DNA of 64,000 nt from Arachis hypogaea (taxonomy: Eukaryota > Streptophyta > Magnoliopsida > Fabales > Fabaceae), in assembly GCF_003086295.3 (NCBI RefSeq), contig NC_092038.1:103075837-103139836 (forward strand). The letters run 5' to 3'. This document shows, in pieces, positions 56,956-64,000 of this stretch (position 1 is the first letter of the stretch; each line of letters opens with the position of its first letter). The notes beneath the pieces were generated by a model. The model worked only from the letters and a program-made list of their open reading frames with translations, was not told the DNA's origin and did no database searches. The translations under genes were made by a program, and so were the position numbers.

Positions 56956-57703
56956 TAACCCCTAGCCAATGCCACAGCTCAAAGAAGTCGGAAATTTCTG
57001 TATAGAAACATCGTCACAAGGTTCGGAGTCCCATACTCCATCACTACAGACAATGGTACCAGTTCACAGACGCAGGCTTCAGAAAACTAGCGGCCGACCT
57101 GAATATAAAACAATAATTAACCTCTGTTGAGCACCCCCAAGCCAATGGGCAAGCCGAAGCTGCTAACAAAGTTATATTGGCAGGGATAAAACGGAGATTA
57201 CAGGATGCAAAAGGAGCCTGGGCTGAGGAGCTCCCACAAGTCCTATGGCGTACCGAACGACTCCACATTCCACGACAAAGGAGTCACCCTTCCGATTAGC
57301 TTACGGAATGGAGGCAATGATTCTGGTGGAGGTCGAAGAAGGATCACCCAGAGTAATCCATTTTAGCGAAAAATTCAATTCCCAACTTCAAAGGGAAGAG
57401 CTCGAATTACTTCCAGAAATCCGAGAGAAAGCTCGGGTAAGGGAAGAGGCGCTGAAAAGACGAATGGCTTCTATATACAACCAAAAAGTAATACAGCGGG
57501 CCTTTGTTGAAAACAACCTTATCCTAATCCGAAACGATATAGGAACAACTTGACCTGGAAAAGGAAAGCTGGCAGCAAACTGGAAAGGACCCTACGGAGT
57601 CATAGAAGTATTGGGAAAGGGCTACTACAAACTTTCCGAACTCGACGGGCGAGAGCTTCCTAGATCATGGCACGCCTGCAACCTAAGAAGGTACTATAGC
57701 TAG
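56956..57703 (+). pseudogene. Integrase C-terminal part of element IV
   Basis: Continues after V: catalytic region with HPQANGQAEAANKVI (Glu of the DDE near 57160), then KRRLQDAKGAWAEELPQ, FRLAYGMEAM, LPEIREKARVREEALKRRM, and a C-terminal chromatin-side domain GKGYYKLSELDGRELPRSW, ending at TAG 57701-57703. Stops near 56990, 57118 and 57551 and at least one shift (near 57250). Confidence 0.82.
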
Positions 57704-58044
57704 GGATGATAAAAGATCTTGGACAAGGCGCACTCTTTTTCCTGAAAAAGGCTTTTTAATGAGGCGCCCCGCCAAGACCTACAAATCACCCGACTTAGGA
57801 AATTAACTCCTCATGTATATTTGCATTTTCCTTTAATAAAATTTTTCAGATCTTCTACAAACGCTCAAGTCGTATTATTCTGAAAAAATTCATCGCCCGA
57901 TTATAAAGCTACAGATTGACAAAAAGTGAAAATTGAATTCACTATGCGATCACAATAAAAACGAGGGCTAAAAACCCAATTTCTACAAAATCGACAAAGA
58001 TGAAAATAGAATAATGCAAGAAGTTATAGAAAGTGATCAATAGA
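57704..58044 (+). other. Start of 3' untranslated region of element IV
   Basis: No gene seen. Shares CTCAAGTCG/AAAAATTCATCGCCC-type stretches with the 12010-12180 region of VI in reverse complement. Confidence 0.6.
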
Positions 58045-58940
58045 AAGGACCTGACGAGGACCTAATAAAATGGATTGCTATAAAATAACTTAAAGACTGG
58101 CCGGCACAAAAAGTCGGACCAACCATAATAACCCAAGTTATAAGTAAAGCCCTGGAAAGAGGTTTGGCCAACTCTATAAAAGGGGATTACTATAACTTCG
58201 AAGAGCCCGACATGAAGAAGTCGGACTCCTACAAAAAGTTACAAAAAATAATCCCTGAAAGAGACCTGAACAAGGTCCAAGAAAGAGGATTATCAAGTAA
58301 CTCGACAGGGCCCGACGTGACAAAGTCGGCCCGAAAGGATAAAGTTACAAAAGATAAATCCCTGAAAAAGACATGAACAAGGTCCAAGAAAGAGGATTAT
58401 CAAGTAACTCGACAGGGCCTGACGTGACAAAGTCGGCCCGAAAAGGAAAAGTTACAAAAGATAATCCCTGAAAGAGACCTAAAACAAGGTCCAAGAAAGA
58501 GGATTATCAAGTAACTCGACAAGGGCCGACGTGACAAAGTCGGCCCGAAAAGAAAAAGTTACAAAAGATAATCACTGAAAGAGACCTAAAACGAGGTCCA
58601 AAAAAGAGGATCATCAAGTAACTCGACAGGGCCCGACGTGACAAAGTTGGCCCAGAAAGATAAAGCTACGAAACGTAATCCCTAAAAGAGACTTGAACAA
58701 AGTCCAAGAAAGAGGATTACCAAGAAAACTCGACATGGGCCCGATCTGATGAAGTCGACCCAGAAAGACGTAAAGCTACAAAGGTAATCCCCAAAAAGAG
58801 ACTTGAACATAGTCGAAGAAAGAGGATTACCAACCAAACTCGACAGGATCCGACATGATGAAGTCAAGCCCAGTACACAGAAATTACAAACGAAATACCC
58901 AAAAAAGATCTAATCGAGGTCCAAAAAGGAGGATCACAAA
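58045..58940 (+). repeat. Tandem array of ~107 bp units in element IV
   Basis: The marker CAAGGTCCAAGAAAGAGGAT or a variant recurs at 58271, 58378, 58485, 58592, 58698, 58808 and 58915; spacing 107, 107, 107, 106, 110, 107. Two more decayed units lie upstream. Each unit contains a dyad GGGCCCGAC...GTCGGCCC. Apparent frame 58164-58376 is repeat sequence. Confidence 0.93.
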
Positions 58941-59228
58941 CAAAACCAAACCAAATAATCAAGATGATCATGTTGGAGAGAATCCCAACCTACTAAGGTA
59001 CCAAGATGAGTGCAAGCAGACATAATATAAAAGCTACTAAGTTATGATAACAAACTCCAGAGGCTATCAAAGACTAGCCCCGAAAGCTCGAGAACTACTT
59101 TGTTTTTCAAAATAAAGTTGCTAAACGAGCAACCCAAAGAAGTATCAAACAGTCACCAAAACACCAGTTACAAAGATAAAGAGTTCAAAAGCCCACAAAA
59201 CGGGCTATACACAAACATGACAGAGAAA
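58941..59228 (+). other. Non-coding spacer of IV between array and antisense gene
   Basis: 288 bp, nothing recognised beyond homology to 11050-11200 of VI. Confidence 0.6.
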
Positions 59229-61145
59229 TCATAGAGGATCCAAAGGCTTCCCAGTAGCAGCATCAACATGAGGTGAAGGAGGGCGAGTCTGGAGAGGCAC
59301 CGCATCCACTGTCCCGTCGCCTTGATTCAAGATCTGACAATCAGGATCTGGCTTAACTACGGTCGAGGGTGCAGAAGAAACAGGCATAGCAGAAGTTTTA
59401 AGAGGAGGTGCAGGAGGAGGTTCAATGTCATCATCAGGATCATCCGGGACAATCTTTCCATCCTTTACTACGTTATCAAGACTAACGAGAGTCAAATCAG
59501 CATCAGAGGCAACAATCCGGAACTGCTCCATCAGGTTCTCATAGGTAGCAGTCACGCTGCCCACAAGGTGATCCTGGAGATCGGCATAATTAACCCGAGA
59601 AGTTTCCAAGTCATCTCAGAGATGCACCAACTCCCTATAAGCTGAGACATAGCTATCCTTGTGCTTCAATGCCATGTCCTCAGCCAACTTCAAGGAAGCC
59701 GCCAAGGCGATAGAGCTAGCCTTCTCACCCTCCAATTCCTTTTCTACCTTCGCCAACTTCACCTCCAATTCCTCCTTCAGACCCTTGATCCGATCAAACT
59801 CCGATTTAGCCTCCTCCATGAAGGATTTTGTAGCATGAATCGGGATACCCTGAACAGTTCGGAAAATAGCCGCACCCATATGTGCCATATTCACACTATT
59901 TTTGGTGATAAAATCTAGGTGCTGAAGAAGGGACACATCATCCATGGAAAGCCCACCATAAGGGGCAATTTGCTGGTCGACAAACTCGACAGCATCAAAA
60001 TCCGGGGCATCTAGGTTAAAGGGCTCAGATGTTTTCTGCTTTTTCGAGGGAGAAGCAGTTTGTGGGGGATCTGCCAGGCAAACCCGAGGAGTAGGGATCA
60101 CCCTCCTCGGCCCAAGGGAACTCGACACGGGCAGCTTCATGATGGTTTGAGAAGACCCCTCCCCAGCCGCCTTGACCGAGATGTTTTGTGCAGTAGCTGC
60201 CTTCCTGGCCTTTTTAAAAGCCTTCATGGAGTCGTTGTTTCTCGACATTTCTGAAAAACAGAAAAGAAAGAATTAACAAACAAAAGTCATGGATCACAGG
60301 GGTAAAATAGAATAAAATCAAAACACGTCAGTCAGTACCCAACACATTTCGGACCAAAGATGGGTCCCCCAGAAATTTTTTAATATCCAGATGCAGAGGC
60401 TCCCCCCAAATATCCTCCAATACACTCACAAAGGCCTATTCGACCTCGTCCAACATCTCCCAAGTATACCGAGACACCATGACATTCTTTTGCCACTCAA
60501 GAGGAAAAATAGGTTCATCATTTTCATCAAGAAAAAAGGGGCGAACCCCCTCAACAGCTCGAACTCTAAAGAAATAGTTTTTAAAGTCCTTAAAGGACTC
60601 GTCATACATGGCAAAAACTTTGTGCCCTTGAGCAGATCTAAAGGAAACCCAAGAAGCTTTCTTTTTTAAAGAGGCTCCAGGCTTGGCCGAAAGAAACAAA
60701 TAGAGGAAAAGAGTTAGAGAAGGCTTGATGCCCAACTCTTGACACAGCAGCTGAAAAAATTTTATAAAACCCCACGAATTGGGATGAAGCTGGGATGGAG
60801 CAATGTTACACGACCAGAACAAGTTGGTTTCGAAGGCAGAAAAAGGAAAAGTAATGTTCAACTGACTAAAGAAATATTCATAAGCATAGAAGAATGGACG
60901 CTCCCCCTCGACTAAGGTGGGAAAATAGACTCTCTCGTCAGAACTAGGCGCTACAAGCTCATAATCCCTCTCCTAGGCACCGCTACCACAAACCCTATAA
61001 TTTTTTCGCAGCTCTATACAAAACTCAGAGTCCACCACAGAAATACACAAAAGAACCATAGAATCCACCCAATCAGCCATGCCTTCAGGGACTTGGGAAG
61101 ACGTCTCAACAATATTTTTGCGAGAATCTATGAGGCCAACTAGTC
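59229..61145 (-). pseudogene. Antisense gene of element IV (gypsy-type transposon domain) with 88 nt intron
   Basis: Minus strand, opposite to gag-pol. Exon from an acceptor ATTGTAG (exon starts 61145) to 60339: ADWVDSMVLLC, FETNLFWSCNIAPSQLHPNS, WGFIKFFQLLCQELG, FKNYFFRVRAVEG, LHLDIKKFLGDPSLVRN. Intron 60338-60251, GT...TTTTTCAG; splicing joins the two frames in phase. Second exon to 59229: MSRNNDSMKAFKKARK, SPSKKQKTSEPF, coiled coil LKEELEVKLAKVEKELEGEK, Pro-rich acidic tail. In-frame TAG at about 60973, 60436 and near 59613 make this copy non-coding in full. The first part resembles PF04195. Function unknown; extra antisense ORFs are known in Tat-lineage elements. Confidence 0.8.
60251..60338 (-). 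other. Predicted intron of the antisense gene
   Basis: 88 nt (not a multiple of 3), donor TTGG|GTACTG, acceptor with pyrimidine tract TTCTTTCTTTTCTGTTTTTCAG-like. Flanking frames differ and are reconciled by its removal. Homologous place in VI: 7833-7936. Confidence 0.75.
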
Positions 61146-62122
61146 CTACAATAAGAAAAGAATGTTGGATTACTAAAAAACATCTCGGACAATAGCAAAA
61201 CAACTCGGCTATATAACCCAGCACAGTATGAGCAACAAAAGGAGACCCCAGAACTTGCACTAAAGATCCAGGGGCATCCTTTGGGGGCAGCCACATAACA
61301 AGAACCCAAGGGGATCTACAAGTTCACACCCCAGCAATGACCCTTTTCTTTGTAACCAGAAACAACACCCGAAACAGAAATCATCAAGAAATCATCGTCT
61401 CCATCAAAAGAAAAACTGGAGGCAGAACAAAAGCCATTAAAGAAGCAACCTTTTTTCAAGCAGGGGCAACATGTGAAGCCCTAAAGGCACTAAACTACTA
61501 GGAAATCCATCCGAAAGCATACAGAAAGACGAAAAAAAGACCAGAAAACATACATCACAGTGACAGTCAAGCATGGTAATATGAAAAAATTCAAGCTTTC
61601 CAACATAAACTCAGGCAAAATCAAAACTCTATCGAAGAATCACATCCAAAGCGAACAAAGAAGCAGAAAAAAGAACCAGCCTGGAGAAAAGAGGGAACTT
61701 TAGAAAGAAGAAAATCAAGAATCACCCTCCAGAAGCAAAGAAAATACCAAAAGATCGCCAAGCAACGTTGCAGGAGGAAATGAGAAAACTGCAAACTTTA
61801 GAAACGAAAAGAGAGAAAGAAAAGAAAAGTTACGGAGAAGAGAAACCGTTTTTTAAGTGTGAAATTCAAAAACAGAAAGGCCAAGAGAAATGGGGCCTTA
61901 AAATCAATTAATGAGGGAATTAAAACCCTCGCACATTCCTGAAGCCAGAGCGCTAATACAAAAAGCGCACGCTTTTAAGGAAAAACAAAACGTTCTTTAT
62001 TCATAGGAGAACCTACAAAAGCGAAATCAACAAAATGCTCGAGTTCGGCTTCACCTGAAGGTTCGAAGTCCTAAAAACTAAGACTCTACCTCCAAATAAA
62101 GACCAAGCTCGAGCAGGGGCAC
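61146..62122 (+). other. 3' end of IV internal region
   Basis: Possible further upstream exon of the antisense gene (open frame with SFDGDDDFLMISV and KEKGHCWGVNL on the minus strand near 61320-61430) and, next to the LTR, GAGCAGGGGCAC as a candidate polypurine tract. Otherwise A-rich and non-coding. Confidence 0.5.
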
Positions 62123-62451
62123 TGTTCATACCCTGGGTCGAGCTCTCCGACCAGAGGTGTTCTTCAGGCAAAACGACTGACCTCTTCAGGTCAGGATGAC
62201 CCGACCTCTTCTCAAAAGAGCTCGGCCAGGTCACAGGAAAGCCCAACAAAGGGCCCAAATAGAGGAACACATCCCAAATCCAAGGGCAGCCCAAGCCCGT
62301 AGAGATAAAGGCAGTTCCCTTGAAGATAAGATGACCTCACTTGAAGATAAAGATAAGATAAGATAACTAACTTATCTTATCTAAGAAGGTCATTCTACGC
62401 TATTATAAATACACTGGAGCACCCAGGTATAACTCATACTCTGATTCTACT
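62123..62451 (+). mobile_element. 3' LTR of element IV, cut by VII
   Basis: First 329 bp of the LTR (TGTTCATACCC to GATTCTACT), including the GATAAG inverted repeat and TATA candidate near 62403. The rest must lie beyond VII, off-window. Confidence 0.9.
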
Positions 62452-64000
62452 TGATGTGTGGAAAATGATCCAACACAAAACTCACCGGCAAGTGTACCGG
62501 GTCGCATCAAGTAATAATAACTCACATGAGTGAGGTCGATCCCACAGGGATTGAAGGATTGAGCAATTTTAGTTTAGTGATTGATTTAGTCAAGCGAATC
62601 AAGTATTGTTGAGTGATTTATGATTGACAGAAGCTAAATTGCTTGAAATGTAAAGGGGGAAGGGAAAATTGCAGTAAATTAAAGAGCAAGAAAGTAAAAG
62701 AGCTGAATCTTAAGGTGCAAGTAATGTAAATTGCAGAAACTTAAAATGCAAGAAATCTAAATTGCTTGAATCTTAAATGGGTCAGGGATGTGGGATTGCA
62801 GGAATTAATCAAGGAAAAATAAATTGCAACAAGTAGAAGAGTAGAGGACTGATTTAATGGAACTAGATCTTAACAGAAAAGTAAAAATACCTTGAAGAGT
62901 AAATAGAGAAATACTGGTGCTTAATTTGCAGCAAAACAAGTGCTTAAGTTGCAGCAATTAAAAATTGGGTTGAAGATCTCAGGAGTAGAAGAGACTAGAT
63001 AACAAGTCTAGATCTCAAACCCTTCCTTGATCCAATAAGAACAGTTGCAGAGTAAAGAAGAAAAGTGAATTGCAGAATTAAAGAGAAGATGAAGCAGTAT
63101 GTGAATTTCAATTATGCAGAAAAAGTAAATAAGAGATCTCAAGGTGAGATTGAAATAGAATTTCTTCAATTCTCTACCCAAGATTCAAAGCAAGAAAAGT
63201 AAAAAGTGCTCAAGCAAGAACAAGGAAGAAGAGAGATCAATTCTCCTTCCCAATTCTCTAAGATCTCACTTCCAAACTCTCAAAATAAAATTCAAAATGA
63301 AGTCTCAAAATGTAAAAGTTCAAAAGTAAAAAATAAGGTCCTGATTACATCAAACTAGCTCCTATTTATACACTTTCTATTCTTGGATTTTGGAATTTGG
63401 ATGGGCTTTTGATTTGGTGAAGAAATTAATTAAATTGGATTTTTAATCCAATTTTCAGCCCATGAGGAAATTAGCTCCAGGAGGCTGCTCTGCTCTTGTG
63501 GAGAGCAGAGCAGTGAAATCTTGTGTGAGGCCTTGTGCGCGCGTGCTGAGTGTGGGAGCATCAGGATGCTGCCCTGCCCTTGCGGAGAGCAGGGCAGTGA
63601 TGCCAAGTGTGCTGCATGTGCGCGTCATGGTGCGTCCTGGCCGTGTCAATTGCTCCTGCCCATGCGTGCTTGTGTGCTGCTCGTGCCATGCTAAGGAACA
63701 CTGCTCTGCTCTCCTTGTGGGCAGTGCAGCATTACCAAGTGGTCCTTGGTTCGAAACTTGGTGGAGGCACATGCTGCCCCTTTTTCCTTGGTTTTCTTGG
63801 CACCAAAGTGGCGCTAGTCCTTTGCTTCTTCCTGGTGCTGTGTTCGATCCTTGGAGGTTGAAAACAAGCCAATTTTGGCTTGTTTTCCTTGTATTTGAGC
63901 ACAACTTCCTCCCCCTCTTGTCCTTGGGTTCGAAACCCATGGGTGACACTAGGAGAGCAATTTCCTTTGAATTTTTCTTGGATGAAGCCCGATATTGCTC
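62452..64000 (-). mobile_element. LTR VII (partial; probably minus-strand element)
   Basis: Begins TGATGTGTGG on the plus strand within the IV LTR. It carries the same U5 block as group 1 LTRs (GGCAAGTGTACCGGGTCG, TCGATCCCAC) in the same orientation, so its element is probably minus-strand. It is otherwise diverged. No coding potential: the frames at 63455-63949 are GC-rich hairpin sequence. Expected duplicated flank is CTACT. Confidence 0.72.
63485..63730. repeat. Three hairpin-forming repeats in LTR VII
   Basis: 63485-63513: perfect 12 bp arms CTGCTCTGCTCT / AGAGCAGAGCAG with TGTGG loop. 63569-63597: CTGCCCTGCCCT / AGAGCAGGGCAG, one mismatch. 63701-63730: decayed copy. GC-rich against A/T-rich surroundings. 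Confidence 0.88.

Larger units (their letters stand above)
17574..62451 (+). mobile_element. Element IV: plus-strand Tat-like element hosting II and V
   Basis: Own pieces: 5' LTR 17574-18115, tRNA copy/PBS, gag 18192-19594, protease-RT-RNaseH-integrase 44556-47486, integrase remainder 56956-57703, tandem array, antisense gene, 3' LTR 62123-62451 (cut by VII). Its 5' LTR begins precisely at TGTTCATA within the opposite-strand LTR of VI, with preceding bases GGTAT as the likely target copy. Over the 329 shared bases the two LTRs differ at about 11 sites by eye. Confidence 0.88.

Noticed and set aside
58164..58376. Lysine-rich 70-codon frame
   Set aside because: Translation of the 107 bp tandem repeat; not conserved between units.
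63455..63949. 164-codon minus-strand frame
   Set aside because: Composed of GC-rich hairpin repeats in an LTR; no recognisable domain.

Overview
The window is plant intergenic DNA made almost entirely of nested LTR retrotransposons. I see no host protein-coding gene. The long LTRs (in element orientation starting TGATGAGCGGATAAT), the primer-binding sites complementary to tRNA-Asp, and the GGCGTTTAACGCC palindromes suggest a legume, most likely Arachis (peanut); that is inference from general resemblance, not a search. Two Ty3/gypsy groups account for nearly all sequence. Group 1 is Athila-like with 1.5-1.85 kb LTRs: elements I, II, V, VIII, solo LTR III and fragment IX. Group 2 is Tat-like with ~0.55 kb LTRs, a downstream tandem array and an antisense gene: elements IV, VI and fragment XI.

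Layout. 1-1889: 3' end of a plus-strand group 1 element (IX). 1890-7287: minus-strand group 1 element VIII (gag-pro pseudogene, 5' UTR, 5' LTR), inserted in the antisense gene of VI. 7288-17573: minus-strand Tat-like element VI, itself broken by an LTR plus gag start (XI, 8929-9640) and an unrelated LTR (X, 9641-11049). 17574-62451: plus-strand Tat-like element IV, inserted in the 5' LTR of VI. Inside IV lie II (19595-44550, duplicated flank CATGA) and V (47487-56950, duplicated flank AGGCA). Inside II lie I (22957-35608, duplicated flank CCTTG) and solo LTR III (39040-40597, duplicated flank GACAC). 62452-64000: start of another LTR (VII) inserted in the 3' LTR of IV.

How the parts work together. 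Only element I has a complete gag plus protease-RT-RNaseH-integrase frame. II, V and VIII carry gag-protease but no RT or integrase and have premature stops, so they look like non-autonomous partners moved in trans by an I-like element. I, II and V (the last two as remnants) also have a second ORF between the gag/pol region and the 3' LTR, resembling the plant-transposon-domain ORF in the env-like position of Athila/Calypso elements. Both Tat-like elements carry an antisense gene, related to the putative gypsy-type transposon domain, with a recognisable intron.

Most notable. (1) A complete retro-copied tRNA-Asp(GUC) including CCA sits directly after the 5' LTR of IV, where normally only about 18 nt of tRNA is copied. 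(2) A U5 stem-loop is preserved by compensatory changes between LTR families. (3) A stem-loop plus polypurine-tract-like module occurs twice per element, before ORF2 and before the 3' LTR, also with compensatory change. (4) Palindromic GGCGTTTAACGCC clusters occur in LTR, UTR and even pol coding sequence. (5) The 1000-N gap appears to separate contigs that overlap, next to error-rich sequence.
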